Shown here: piece after piece, positions 37,830 through 51,334 of the stretch | Layout: the number at the start of each line of letters is the position of its first letter | Position numbering within the stretch: the first letter of the stretch is position 1 | Source of the DNA: Tyto alba | Lineage: Eukaryota; Chordata; Aves; Strigiformes; Tytonidae | Assembly: GCF_018691265.1 (NCBI RefSeq) | Contig: NW_024881322.1 | Span: 18,161,107 to 18,225,106 of the forward strand | Length of the DNA: 64,000 nucleotides | Reading direction: 5' to 3' | Made by a program: the position numbers and the translations under genes | Notes under the pieces: model-generated | Told to the model about the DNA's origin: nothing | Database searches by the model: none | Seen by the model: the letters and a program-made list of their open reading frames with translations, nothing else

Positions 37830-37869
37830 CATTCAGATGTACAAAAATGCATTCAGATCTACAAAAATG
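37830..37869. repeat. 20-bp tandem direct repeat, two copies
   Basis: CATTCAGATGTACAAAAATG (37830-37849) is followed at once by the same unit with one G to C change (37850-37869). Confidence 0.9.
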
Positions 37870-38791
37870 TAATTTAAAAATGGTTGGGGTTTTAAATTAG
37901 AGAATTTCTGAAACAGATGATAATACTTAGTACAGTCCTTTACGATTTTCTTCCCTCAGAGCTAAGGTAGCCTGCTATTTCATGAGAAGTTTTAGCATGT
38001 GTGGATGGATCATGGAATGAATACAGGTTTCTCATTGTCAAAGTGATTAGGAAGAAAGACAACTAACTTTCTGGGCCATGTAGAATAGATGAATTGATCA
38101 TTTAATTTATTGTCCTTCATCTGATTATACCTGCTTTGAACAGAATTTTCTCATGTTTCTGTCAGAAAACAAAGCATTTAAACCTTTCTAAGGATTACTA
38201 AAAAACTTTTTTGATATTGTGAATTGTGGGCTATTTTTAATATATTTATTTATTAAATATTATTTTTCAAAAGGTCTTTTGAATTTTGAAATATTTTGAG
38301 ATAAAATAATTGTACTGTTTTGAAATTGACAAATGAAATCTTTAACTAATTAAAAAAAAAAAAAAAAACAACAAAACACGTTCTTTGATCAATCAATTTT
38401 CCCTTTCTAATGTCATTTTTCCTTGGAAAATTTCTGTAGCATCTAATTTCAGCTCCAGGTGCACAGGAGAACTTCCTTTTCTTGGCTTCGGCTCAATCTC
38501 AAGTAATCTTGTCTCCATAATCACCCAAAGTGGAAGGGACATCCCAATATAAGATTCAGCATTTCTCCCAAAGGAAATGCCACACACATTCCCTGTACTA
38601 CTTAAAAAAATTGGAAACTGAGACAGGAAATTGAATAAATATTTGACAAATACAAAGATTTAGAGATGCTGGTGATCAGTTACAGCATGGTAGGATTCCT
38701 AGAAGCCATTCTTAAAATATTTTGGTATTGAAATATGGAAAATTAACAGTCAAGGCAGAGGAGCTGCTAGGCTCCAAATGAAATGACGCCC

Positions 38792-38794
<3 letters not shown>

Positions 38795-38823
<29 letters not shown>
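38795..38823. repeat. T29 homopolymer run
   Basis: The only long T run on the plus strand in the window. The sequence on either side is not a recognisable retrocopy. Confidence 0.95.
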
Positions 38824-40225
38824 GGGAAGGAACACTGAAGAAATTAAGTTCATAAGAGGAGCTACTCTACTTGAAGGAGAGATCTTCTGTATGCACTGTT
38901 TTGTTGGAAGAAGAATATAATCAACTACTCACAAAAGGCAGATTATTACTTGAAATTGATCCATATTGTTCAAAAGAAAGAAGAACCCAGTGTGCTGGGT
39001 AGTCACCTTTTGCTGGGGTTATTCAGTTTCTCACAAACTCCTATTTAAAAGGAAATTATAGAAAACCTTTCAAGCAGGAGCCATGAAGAGCCAGTCTAAA
39101 CTGTTTCAATCTCCTTCCTGATGGCCTTTTTAAATGAGACATTTCTCATCAATTTCTCAGTGTATCTAACTTCATATTTCCAGCGCATACGGAATCAGGA
39201 GGTGTTGTAATAAGACTGGCATACATTCTGGACTTCAAAGTTCATTCTGAGTTGCCAGAGGTTTCTGTGTCTCGTCTCTTGCCAAGCAGAGAAAAGGGAA
39301 GAAATGGAGCAGGCTTCCTGTCAACTTTTTAACTCAGAAACTTTCACTAAACTGCTTGCTTAAATTCTGTGTTGATACAATTTCATCATCAGGCATCATC
39401 TTAAATTGTTCAGCTGAATCCCACATGCCTGGTCATATTGGAAAGTGTTGTTCAGACACTGTCTTTGGAAGACTAATGCTGTTCTAAGTTTTTTGTAAAA
39501 AATAAATAAATAAGATGTTAATAACTGATTTTAAAAATAAGCATTTTATTAACAAGTTTTTAAATTCTATAATGTATACCTTATAAAGTATTCATTTTCT
39601 AATCACTAGTAAAGCATATAATCCTCATAAGGATGTTTACAGTGGTTTGAATTAACCTGTATTTAATTAAGAGCATTGGTGTTATGGGATTATAAAATTT
39701 GAGAGTTGTCCAAAGGAGAAAATTTATCTCCTAATGTAATTTTAAAGTTTTTTAATATTAAAGGTCAGGGGAGGGATAGACCGTATAAAGTGAAAAAGGA
39801 GAACTAAGTCTCAACCCCAGGAGAAAAGTATAAATGAAACATGCCTTTGCATGGCTAATTTAAACTAGTTTCTTCTTCAGAGAAGGTTTGAAGTTCCTGA
39901 AAGTAACTTAAGTGACTTAATTCCAGTGTTTATTTTGTACAGTTCAGTGTCATTGAGGGTATCTTAAATGTGTTCATCATTCTTCTGGTCAGATTATTTT
40001 TGAATATGATGCTTGTGTATTAAGTTAATTTGATCTGAACTATTCACTTTTTTATAATTTCTAAACAAGTGTTGCTTACACCTGCTCCACCATCAGCCTC
40101 ATGTCTTCAGTATAATTTATCTTTACTAATAGATATCAAAGGATGGACTTGTTTATTTAGTAATTTGGGTGCTGGTATTAGATAATCTTTCATCATATTG
40201 TTTAGATTTTCAAGAGGTGAGTGCT

Positions 40226-40243
40226 CTCAAAAATATTTTTGAG
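40226..40243. repeat. 18-bp perfect palindrome
   Basis: CTCAAAAATATTTTTGAG, followed closely by a further CTCAAAAATA. Confidence 0.9.
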
Positions 40244-43200
40244 TGGTCTCAAAAATAAAAGTCCAGACTGCTTCCCTGTTTTACTTCTGCATTTTCCACT
40301 GAAACAAACTTCTAGCTAATCCTTGTTTGCCCATTACTAACAATTGTACCTGCATATGGGCTTTGTTCACGCAACCAAAACACCACTTATTTCATAATGA
40401 AGTAAGTGCATGTTGCTAAAGGTTGGGGGCACTTCCTTATTTTTTTAATAGCATGCTAGAGAAGTATAACTGCCTTAAGATCAGTATTAATTATAAGAAT
40501 TCAAACTTCTCCTTCTCTTGCTGTTATAAATATGAGAACAACATATTTTGTAGGACCTCAGCCCATCCAATGCCAGTGCGGAAAAAAACTTGAATTGAGT
40601 TATGACTCTTTGTCAGTTTATATGATCCCATATAGTAATGAGAAATTTTCTATAGCACCCCTTGGCAGCTAAATCAAGGGTGAGTCACTAGCTCCAGCTT
40701 AACATATAAGGGTATCTGAGGTGACAAGACAAGCAGGAAGAGGACAAGAGCTCTGTAAGAATCCCTGAGAACAGCAAATTCAAGTGGAAATAAAAGTTTT
40801 CAGACTGGAGTATACTGTGGGCAGTTTACAGTTACTAAGAAGGGCAGAGCCCTGGGGACAGGTTTAATCTAAAAGTATGGCTTTTGTGCTGCATAGTATG
40901 CAAATAAAGAAGTTAACTAAATTTTGTCAAAACATTTCAAAAGTTAGCTAGTTCTGTTTTAATCCTATCTTTTCTCTGCCCTGTTTTTAATCCTGTTAAT
41001 TAGAGTTGCATATTTTCAAGTAACTTGCTTCCAGATTATTAAGGCTGCTGCCAAAACTGCATTGCTCATTAAATTCTCCATAATATTAGCTCTTCTTAGC
41101 AGTTCTAATACAAAAAAAGTCTTTGCCAAATATTTTTGGAGGAGAGAAAATACTAATACTTGGCACATTTTTACCCTTTGCAACGTTTTATACAGACATT
41201 CATTTGCAGATATTAACTGTACTAAACTGCTTTATACCTCTCTCAGGTTATGGAAATTCAGGGTTTACGGTAGAGGGGTTTGCATAATATAAAGCGATGT
41301 CTTGTGATAGGTGGAAAATTGTATAACTTTAACATGGGAATACTTGGGAGTTTGTATTCTTTAAACAACTACTAATAATTAAATAATATGTGTTTGACAC
41401 TGCAGTTTCAATGCAGTAGGTGTTTTATTTGTATTCTCAAAACAACTCCGCTTCCTCAGCTCATGTAAGCATATCTTTCAAAATTAAGTCCATTCCTACT
41501 TGTAATCTGTTCTCTGTGTGTTTTCCTGTGTAGGACTGGACTGATAATTAAGTGCTGTTTAACAAAATTGGAGGAAATAAATAAGCCAGTAACAGAAATC
41601 TGTTTGTATGAAATCATTATATAAACAAATTAATAGTGATATAAAATCTTATCATTACTTTGAATATGTCATTTGCTGATATATGGATAATGCATTTCTT
41701 TTTTTATATATCACAGAATGTTTATAAAGGGTAAGTAGATGACTGCAATCAAAATAATGATAAATCTTACACTAAAACCTGCTGCTTTCATTCAAAGGCA
41801 CCCTGAAGCACTTTGCAGACTGTTATATATAGGAAAATAAATTAAAAATATAAAATTACACTGAGATTTCATCAGTATCTCTTGGTAATAATTACAGGAT
41901 TTGATCAGATTCATTCATCTCCCATTTGGCTATTAATAGGAATATAACACACTCAGAATTCAATCTTTATTCTCTTAAGGGAATTTTCTTTGGTGAGGAA
42001 AAACTTCAGAGACTTTCTCCACCCTCTTAATGTGCAAAGTCTTTAAATACCAGCAGAAACATTATCACTTGCAGGAATTAAGTGTTCGAGCTGTGATTAT
42101 TTCTAAGTGTGTAGTACAAAGTCAAGCATTATAATCAGTCTTTGGTTTATAACTTTTTTGACTTTGTCAGAGCTGATTAGTATGTCCAGAGGAATCTAGA
42201 AGTACCCTAGAAAAACATAGCAGAGCCACTCATTCTCTTGAGTGTATTTGGCTTTTTTTTGAACATGTGGGCCAAAAGCAATCATTATCCTTTTTATATT
42301 AAGAGCGAACGAACTACATAAGTTCTGCTGGAGAAAAGACAATGCACTTCTTTCAACTCTTAGTCCGGTACTCCCAGCCCTCAATAGCTTCTGTGCAGAG
42401 GAGAAAGTATTTCCTACAGTGATGAGACAAGAAAGAGATTGTCAGAAAATAAGTCTATTCCTTAAAAGAATTCTAAAATTTAAATTTATTGTCATGGCAA
42501 CAGCTTTAAAGTGACCATATCACAAAATGCATTAATAAAATATTAAAAATAGTAGAAATATGATCAGAAAAGAGAGATAAAATTGTTACTGCTCATTTTT
42601 ATTTCCTTCAAAGAAGGTGAAAGCTATTGGTGACAGGAAAAGGGCTGCCCTTTAACATCCTTATTTGGAACTGAAATATTAGCTCTTTTTGTGAGAGGGG
42701 AAGGAAAGAAGAGAAATGTCAATAGTTTTCTTTTTAGTACTCTTTGAAGAATTCTTTATTTTAAATAGACATGTCCATCTTTAAAGCATTCTTTGAAAGA
42801 GTAACAATCAGCAGAGAAATCCAGTCTCAGAGGAGAATCTCAGAAAGAGTAGAGTAAAGTGATGACCTACATTTATCCCCTATTAGAAGGGAGTGGGTCC
42901 CATGGATACAGGTCTTTAGCAGAGATGGAAGATTAGATCTACATAGCTGACTTTGTTATTCACTCTTTTCTTCCTTAAAGGGAAAGCCCTTTAATCTCCC
43001 TTTTCTTATATTTCCTGTCTCTAAATTGATGAATATGAGACCTTTGTAAAGGGCACCGCATTGTGTGGATTAAAAGCAGTATGCTACAACCTAGCACAAA
43101 CTGGAGAAGCAGCCTGTGAGGATTAGTCCTCTCCATTTTCCTTCCTTTCTAGCAGTCCCCTGTAGCTGCCTCACCTACACAACACCTGGTTTAGTCATGT

Positions 43201-43899
43201 CCACCCAGAGAGGGTTAATGATCTCAGCAACACAAATTGCCCACAAAGAAAGGCAAGTGTTCTGAAGGGGAAGAACATACAGATTAACTAAAACATTCAT
43301 CTAGTGTCTGAAAAACTCCAGTAATTAAATCTGTAATTACTCTCTTCATCACAGAGAACAGACGTGATTTCCAATGAACTGTTGTTCGGAAATGTGATGG
43401 TTATTTTCTTAATTACTTCAACTGTGCTTCTTTTAAAAAGAATGTTTTGCCTTCCAAATCTTCAGAAGGGCCCAGTGAAGATGATGGCTGGAGATGCTAC
43501 CATAAAATACTTCTGCGCTACTGGAAAACTCTGAGCATTACCACAGATAATGCAGATCCCTGCTGTGCTTCCCAGTTGTTAGCAATCTAAAGAGTCAGAT
43601 CATGGAGTCATCCAAGTTAGAGATTAAAAAGCCTTTCAGTTTCCTGAAATCCTTTCAGGAAGAAAACTAGTTATAGTCACTGTGCACTTCAGTAACTTTT
43701 CCAGATCCTGAATTTATCCTTCATCCTATGGTATTTTTGAACAAAGGTATTGGTTTTTAGATCAGAAAGTTCCTTAGTTAGATATTTAATTACATGGCAA
43801 GGTACATCTAAAAAGAAGGAGAAAAAAAAGAGGGAGAAATAAGTGTATTTATTTTGTTTCCTCTTACTTTCTTTTGTATCAAAAAGTACAGTCCTAACA

Positions 43900-44130
43900 C
43901 AAGGAAAGGAAAGGGGAAAGGAAAGGAGAGGAAAAGAGAGGAAAGGAGAGGAAAGGAGAGGCGAGACAGGGCGAGGCAAGATGAGGTGTGGAAAGGCAAG
44001 GCGAGATGAGGTGAGGTGAGGAAAAGAGAAAGGAAAGGGGAAAGCGGAAAGGGGAAAAAGGAAAGGGGAAAGGAGAAAGGAGAAAGGGAAAAGGGGAAAG
44101 GAGAAAAGTGGAAAGAAAGGCACCTAATTA
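43900..44130 (+). repeat. Purine-strand simple repeat (GGAAA/GGAGA-type), about 230 bp
   Basis: From AAGGAAAGGAAAGGGG to AAAGTGGAAAGAAAGG the plus strand is almost entirely A and G. A central part (about 43960-44025) contains GGCGAGAC and GATGAGGTG interruptions. The reversed frame through it is a low-complexity Phe/Ser/Pro/Leu chain and not a gene. It lies 0.8 kb before exon B. Confidence 0.9.
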
Positions 44131-44961
44131 AATTTCATTTATTTTCTATTTGGAAGAAACAGCAATTAATGTGACAGCTGGATTAATCTCTTGAATTGAT
44201 AAAGGAAAAATGTTGTAACTGTGCATTTGGTCTAAGCATGAAAAAGGCATCAGGTTACTCACTGCAGTTGAAATCAGGAGCTGTTAGACAAGCCTATAAA
44301 TTGAGTTTTAGTGATCTTGGAACTAAAATGGAGTTTGAGCTGCATACTCATAGATTCACAAGTTTAGGGTTTTTTGGACTTAGGCACTTAGTGTTAGAAA
44401 TGACAGGACTAAGATGACAAGCCTTTTCAGATAATTAGTCTTTAATTTCTCTTTTTTAATATAATAGTAAAAATGTTAAATATAAAAGAAACCCTGTTTC
44501 CTTTGTATGTAGAGATTGTATCATTAGGATAACAATTGGCAGCAACTAGAGCAAAAAAGATACACTTCTAGGAAGCATTAGGATTTTTTTTTCCCTCTCA
44601 GAAGACATTAGCAAGGACATGAATAACAAAGTGTTACCCACTAGTATGGAGCCAGTCAGTCTGGAAAGCAGGGAGACCCACACAAGCCCAGCTGAGTCCA
44701 GGACTGGCTGCAAAGCAAGATGCTACTCTGACTGTGTGCCTGGGTGACAGTAGATGCTATCCACCTGCTTTCCAGTAAACGGGCAGCATTATTGCTCAAA
44801 CTGGTGTCATTTGAGACAGGTTTTTAGATGGTAACATTGTACTTGTATAATTATTGCATATCTATTCTTTGGGTACTTAGTTCACTGAATGGTAATAATG
44901 ATCAAGGAAATTGTTTTAATTTTTCACAATTGCTTTCTTTTTCTCTCTCTCTGTAATTCAG

Positions 44962-45089
44962 GAGGAAAGACACTGGGATGTTGTCATACAAAGAGCACCT
45001 ACCAGTGAGTCAGGTAGTGGTTGGAGATGTTGACCGGCCTGGGTCTGAAGCCAAGATATCTGTGGGTCCCGTTCGCTGTCAAGGAGATC
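44962..45089 (+). CDS. CNTNAP2: CNTNAP2 coding exon B (fibrinogen-like region of CASPR2), internal exon
   Basis: This is the exon following exon A. Its first base (G) completes the Trp codon begun by TG in exon A. It then encodes 42 codons: [20 protein letters not shown], then [11 protein letters not shown] and [10 protein letters not shown], and a final C that begins the next Arg codon. Mammalian CASPR2 as I recall it reads [21 protein letters not shown] and GSEAKLSVGPLRCQGDR here, so only conservative changes are visible. The acceptor is excellent: a long pyrimidine run (TTTCTTTTTCTCTCTCTCTG) then TAATTCAG. The donor is GATC before GTAAGT. This stretch carries one Cys and leads from the fibrinogen-like domain towards the third laminin-G domain, which must be encoded beyond the window. 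Read-through would meet an in-frame TAG at 45125. The next exon is not in the remaining 18.9 kb as far as I can see. Confidence 0.95.
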
Positions 45090-48000
45090 GTAAGTTGGCG
45101 TTTTTTCTTCCACTTACTCCTGGGTAGAAAGCAAGCTGAATTGGAAATTGGTAACTCTATAGACATCCCATGCACAGTTAGAGAAGTGACTGTCTACTCA
45201 GAGCCCTTTTTCTATGAAAGCATGATATGATTTGAGAGATTTTGTCTACAAAACTGCACATATAATGGCTCATCTTTGCTTTTAAAATATCAATATTTGT
45301 CTTTTTTTTTATGGTAAATGTGGAAATTTTGATCATTCAACTAGGTTTATGTAGATATAAGCAGTAATACATATTGCATTAGAAATCATAAGAAATCTGT
45401 GTTTCTTGTCGGTGTCATTATCATTGCTATGCATATCACTGTAAACTATGGGATATAAATAGTAGCATGATGACAAAACTTACCACTGTAAACTCTGTTT
45501 ACAGGTGTATAAAATTTGACAAGATTGTTATCAAGCATTAACCATATCAGGTCTAGACATGTTTCCATGTAAAACATTGAGAGTTTTTTGTAGCAGTCTC
45601 TGATTTCCAGGCTGAGTGCTGATTAGAAGTGTACATCCTCCAGTTTGATCAGCATGTGAAAGAGTAAATCAGTAAAATGGAAAGTTTGCACTTCACACAT
45701 GCACAAAAAAGCTGGGATGCAGTGGGGAGGATTGGATTCTTCCTTCAACTTACTTTGTATTTCAAAAGGTGAAATTCACCACTGAAGGCAGAGAAACTGC
45801 CTAAGGCGCTTTTAAATCACACTTCAAAAACTTAAACTCTGTGCAGTTGACACATACGTTGTACTTGACCTCTGTATTTGAAGGCCATTTTGTTACAAGA
45901 GGTGTGCTAAGGAAAAATTGCCTGATTTAATTTACAATTACTCATATTCACATGGTCTATAAGGAATATAAAATCCATCCTCATATGCTGGTAAAGTTTA
46001 CTATAAGTCAGCCTATGAGACTGAAATGGTGTAGAAACATTGAATGGGTGGACATAGTACATGCAAGGTGAACATTCTTGTTCTATCCAGTCTAACATGG
46101 CACAACAAGGATGAGCACTGTTTGTCCTTCCTCCTCTATACTTTGACAGATACATGCTTTCCATCTGCATGTTTCTAAGTACTTTACAAAGGAGGTCAGT
46201 ATCATTATCCCTGCCTTAAGTTAAAGTAATAAATCCCAACTGAGGGTAAGTCTTACACTCAGAGTCATCTGTCAGAAAAGTACAAAAGAGAATTTTCCAG
46301 GTCCCAGTCTGGTGCCTCAAAACCCTAAGCCATTGCTCAGTGATACAAATGGATGTGGTTTAGCCTCTTTTTCTGTTTGTGATCTTTCTGGGTTGTGCAA
46401 ATGATTCCTCCAGCTTTTGTTAATGAATCTGATGCCTAACATGCAGAAACAAATATCATTGGATGTTTGCAGACTTTCACATCACCTATTTGTTGCTTGC
46501 TATTTATGGCGTTTGGCTAATCATAGGTCAGTTTGTGTTTGTTTGTTTCTCAGCCATGTTTGACAAACATTTTCATAAAAGTCTCTTACAACCCATGACT
46601 AATAAATAACAAATAGCGTCTTTCTTGCACCTGTATTCCTCATATTCTGAATCTGAGTACTGCTAGAAATATCAGTCTCTAAAATGTGAGCCATTTCTAA
46701 ATATTAGTATAAAAGAAACCTCACTTAAGCAGATAGTAGCATTTTTTAGAGTGTGACTGAGTGACACAGACATTTGGGAAACTGAACAGATGTATTCCTC
46801 ACATCCTGCTTAATTGAATTTTCTGTTTGAAATTTACAGATATGATTTATGGTTTTAAAAATACTTTGCTTATGAATAAGCTTATATTTCCTTCCATGAC
46901 CATATATTATAGTCAAAAAGCTGGTATAAGTTTTCTTACATGAGATAATATAAACCCCAGTCTTTTGCAGTTAGTAAAAGCTCTCATGTTATATTCTCAG
47001 AGCATTTACCAAGCATTCTCCTTATTCTTTCTTAACCGTATACAACAGCTACTGTACCCCAGATCAATACTATTTGACGATGGATTAGAGTTTATGGAAA
47101 ATGAGTTTTCTGTCCTGGAGAAAATTCAAAAATTTCAAAATGTGCTTTTGTTCCAAATGGAAGAAAGATTCAAAGTGCTGAATTTGTGGAAAGGGAATTT
47201 TAATAAAACAATTAATCCATTTTTGGTGCATTAGATGCATCACAACCAACATTATTAATACTAAAGATGTTGACTCTCATTACAGCACAAAAAGTTCAGT
47301 TGCATGTGTTTTATATGTTGTTATCATTGTATAATTTTTGAAGGTAGTAAATGAAATTTGGTTAGAGGTATGAAGACTGACAAAAAAAATACAGATTTTT
47401 GGTCTGGTCGGAAGGAGAATGGAAAAGGTAAGAGTGTCTAACCAGTCAAATAAAAATTTACCTATAGAGAAGGATTTCCCATTGTGATTGTAGAGCCTGT
47501 CAGTACTGTGACGATTTATCTCATATTGCCCTGAGGGTCATCCATGGCATGTGATGTATCAATCCATAGTCCAGTGATAATTTGCAGCGCATGAAAGGCC
47601 ATATTCTCACATCAGAATTGCAGTATAAATTTCCATGCACTTCACAGCTAGTTCTGTGTAACATTTAGAGACATTGACATGTCACCTAGGCCCAGTCACA
47701 GCTGTACCTGAGAACTGTAAGAGTACAGCAGAGATGCTGGAATTTTCAGTCCATTAGAACAGACAGCTGAAAGCTTGTTATTTGAGGGCAAGGAGTATTA
47801 AAGAAAGCAAAGATATGTGCTGTCTCATGCAGTTCCCTTCATCCTATACCCACCAAATTCTTAAAGAATCAATCAATCAGTTTGGGCCACAACAATTAAC
47901 CATTCCTACACTGTCAAATGATCAAAGTATATCCGAAAATCATTCATCTTAGTGCTATTTATTTGACACAAACCAAGGAACATTAGGAATGTAGTACACT

Positions 48001-50279
48001 TATTGAAGAATTCTAATTGTTCCCCTATTGAAAAAAACACTAGATTCTTCTTTCAGAAATATAGATTTTATTTTGTTCCCACAAATGGCAATTTCATTTT
48101 TCTATTCCCCTGATTTATGACCTGATTAAGTCTGCTCTGGGCAAGCTTGGATGTGGCTATGGTAGGAAATAAAATTAGAAAACTTGGCCATGTATGATTA
48201 TCCATCTTTGTGTTCCAGAAGTATTTTTCATATTTAGCTGCACCTCACAAAACATTATTTGCATCCTGAAAAGTAGTTAGCAAAAAGGGCCTTTATTACC
48301 CTCTTTAAAAATCTACTTAAGCTGCCGTGTTCTACCAGAATGATGAAGACTCATCTGGTCATTGTGGCAGAAATCGCATAAATCTTGTCTGGGATCTGTC
48401 TTGTACCTTGGATAAAATATGCAGGATGTCTCTTTTCCATTTGCTATTTTAACACTGAGGAATGTTTTCTAAATATTTCATGATTTTTCTGATTGGTGAC
48501 CTACCAGAAGACTAGACTTATCCAATTTTATGGAGAACAGGTGCATAACTAGAGTATGGATTCAATGGGGGTTTTGATATTGTATTGCGTCCACATATCA
48601 AGTAAAGATTTTGAAAATGTCAAGTCTACTCAGACTTAAAGCAAAGCTGTACTTCCTGGCCACTGCTGTATGAACACTGTACTTGCAGAATGGTAACGGC
48701 AGTTTATCAGCAGATTCTCAAGATCCTCTAAGCTGAACTGGAATTAAAAATGGAAATAGAGAAAATTCGTATCTATGTTACTGACATGCACCAGTCCTGA
48801 GAATCTGTAGCAATATTAGAAAGGAAACTACCCCTGTTTTTCTCAAGTGAATGTGTTCTGTGCACAATCTAGAAAAAAGGGCCAACATAAAACTGCTAAA
48901 TAATTAACTTTACTCTTCAAGTATCTTTGAGACACTGATTAAAATCCCTTTACAGACCTATTACAGTTGTACTAGTACTAATGCAATAGCACCTAGACTC
49001 CTCAGCCCCACTGCATTTGGCCTTGTCCTACCAGTAATAGGATGACCTTGTCCATCTCTTTATGTTATTTCACTGTAATGCAAAGGGGCGCCTTGACCCC
49101 TCTCCCTTTGGAGAACAACACAATTATGTTGGTAAGGGGAGGTATTTCTGTCTAAACTCGGCCTGAGGTGGTAGATCAAGGCTGTGAAAATGGATCTGGT
49201 AATTTCTTCTGAAATCTAACTGAAGAGCTTAGATTACTATGTTGGGCCTATTGCTACAGAGATTTCATCAATAATCATATTGAATCAAAATTACTCTTGT
49301 GACTTTTGGTACTATTTTAAGACTTTATTTTCATTCCCCATAGGAAAATACCGGTTTTCCTAAAGCTCTTGTATTTATAACCTGCTAAAAGTATCTTCTT
49401 CCCAAGGACATGGAAGGATTTTTATTTGAGTCTGTTATAAACCGAGAGGGGAACAGACTGACTACTCTGCTCTAGATTTGTCTTTCTTCTTGAGTCTATT
49501 TTCCTTTTGTTCCATTTCTGCTATAGCAAAGACAGAATTTAAGGGGGAGATATTTTTTTACACAGCTCAGATTTATGTTCCATCTCCTCCAGTGAACTGT
49601 TTTTACCCTCACAGCAAGACTTTAGACTCAGATTTCTGAGATGTGGATCAATTTTTGTGCTTTACTTCTATTATCTTTAATCTGAAAAATGTGGAGGAGG
49701 AAGCAGCTGCATTGACTGTGGTTCTCTCTAAGATAAGTTTTCATGAAGACCGGTATCTACACTGTTCATGTAGGATCTGCAGTAACAGACAAAATTCTTG
49801 TCAAATGACAGAAATTCAGGAACAAATCAAAACTCGATTCTTACATCAGTGCATTGATTTTTTTGTGTACATGTATGTATGTGACTGTGTGTGTGTATTC
49901 TCAGGGGAAATATACCTTGAGTTATTTTATTTGGTGATTTTGACCATGGCTCATCATTCATCTTTTCATGACTTGATGGTTTGTTTCTTTTGGCTTTGCT
50001 CATACTTCCTTTTAGAATGTTCCAGTAGAGTTGGCTTATTTAATCAGACATGCAGACATGGGTATCTTTTGTGACTCGGTCTGTATTAAAACCACCCGAT
50101 AGATATTTAAAATAGACAGACACTGCTAGGGTCAGTGCTTACAGGCTGGTATCTTTGGTAAAGTGTGTTTTTGTATTCCTGAAGTACTTCTTATGTGTCA
50201 CATGTACAGGCTGGTGACTCAGAACTGTTACTTGTCATGAAAAATAAATGTATTGTTTCATATGTAAGACAAGTGGTCC

Positions 50280-51334
50280 ATGTAGTGGGTGGGGATCTGG
50301 CTGCCAGTCTGCACCCAGAGGGTGGTGAGAAATCCCTCCTTTTCAAACAGGCAAACTGTCACAAGTGAGGTCCCCCAGGGATTGATACTGGACCTAATGC
50401 TGTTTAATATCTTCCTAAGTGATCTGGTGAGATGATCAAGTGTACCCTCATGAGGTCTGATGATGATACTAAACTCAGTGGAGAAGTGGACACTTGAAAA
50501 GAGAGAGCCACCTTGCAGGGATACCTGGACAGGCTGGAAGAGTGGGCTAGCAAGAACCTTATGACGTTCAGGAAGAACAAATGTAAGGTCTTGAACTGGG
50601 AAAACATAATCCAGGAGTGCAGCACAGGCTGGGATCTACCTGGCTGGGAATCAGCTCTGTGGAAATGGACCTGGATGTTCTGGGGGACAACAGGCTCAAT
50701 ACGAGTGAACAGTGTGGTGAGTGGCAAGGAAAGCCAAAGCAGTGCTGGGCTGCATTGACCAGGACATCACCAGCATAGCTAAATAAGGCATTATCCCACT
50801 CTACTCAGCACTTGTGAGGCCACACCTGGAATTTGGTGTTCAATTTTAGCCCCTGCTATACAAAAAGTATGTGGCCAGGCTGGAGAGGGTCCAGAGAAGG
50901 GTCACAAAGATGATCAAGGGATTGGGTGGCCTGCCATGTGAGGAAAGGCTGAGAGAATTGGGGTTGTTCAGCCTTGGGAAGAGAAGGCTTGGGGGAAACC
51001 TTATCTCCATGTTCCAGTGTTAAAAGGGTGGCTACAAAGACAATGTAGACTCCCTTTTTACAAGGCATCACATGTAAAAGACAAGGGGTAATGACTACAA
51101 GTTACTCCTATGAAGATTCCATCTGAACACAAGAGGAAAATTTTTCACAATAAGAATTAGACACTGCAATAGTCTCTCCAGGGAAGCAGTGGATTCCCTG
51201 ACATTGGACACTTTTAATATTCAACTGGGAAGGGTGCTGGGCCATCTTTTTTGTCAAGAAGGCTTTTGTCAAGAACAGTTGGACCAGATGATCCTTGAAG
51301 TCCCTTCCAACCAGGTATTCTGTGATTCTATGAT
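50280..51334 (+). mobile_element. CR1 LINE fragment (5'-truncated, plus strand)
   Basis: Starts inside the RT region with GTGAGGTCCCCCAGGG (VPQG-type motif) and CTAATGCTGTTTAATATC. The catalytic box reads SDDDTKL at 50456-50476 instead of FADDTKL. Downstream are CTGGAAGAGTGGGCTAGCAAGAACC, CACACCTGGAATTTGG, CAGCCTTGGGAAGAGAAGG and GGGAAGCAGTGGATTCC. The 3' terminus TATTCTGTGATTCTATGAT ends at 51334. Several frameshifts break the coding sequence. Less diverged than the copies at 28 and 59 kb. Confidence 0.9.

Larger units (their letters stand above)
13649..44961 (+). other. CNTNAP2: CNTNAP2 intron between exons A and B (31,313 nt, phase 2)
   Basis: The intron opens with GTGAGT and closes with TTCAG. 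It splits a TGG codon after its second base. It contains three CR1 fragments plus one CR1 interrupted by an LTR, another partial LTR, an LTR-type element of a second family, a 204-bp tandem duplication, simple repeats and a long purine-strand tract. Stretches 13649-14820, 15704-16989, 19400-23747, 24156-28334, 28571-32084, 32490-35806 and 37077-43899 hold no gene or exon that I can support. Confidence 0.9.

Noticed and set aside
43689..44123. 144-codon minus-strand frame rich in Phe, Ser, Pro and Leu
   Set aside because: It is the translation of the purine/pyrimidine simple repeat.
46170..46240. MIR-like words (CTTTACAAAGGAGGTCAGTATCATTATCC)
   Set aside because: Suggestive of an ancient SINE core but too short and diverged to support without alignment.
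49643..50074. 143-codon plus-strand open frame with hydrophobic stretches
   Set aside because: Low-complexity Tyr/Cys/Val part comes from a TGTATGTGTG repeat and there is no homology I recognise. Considered chance.
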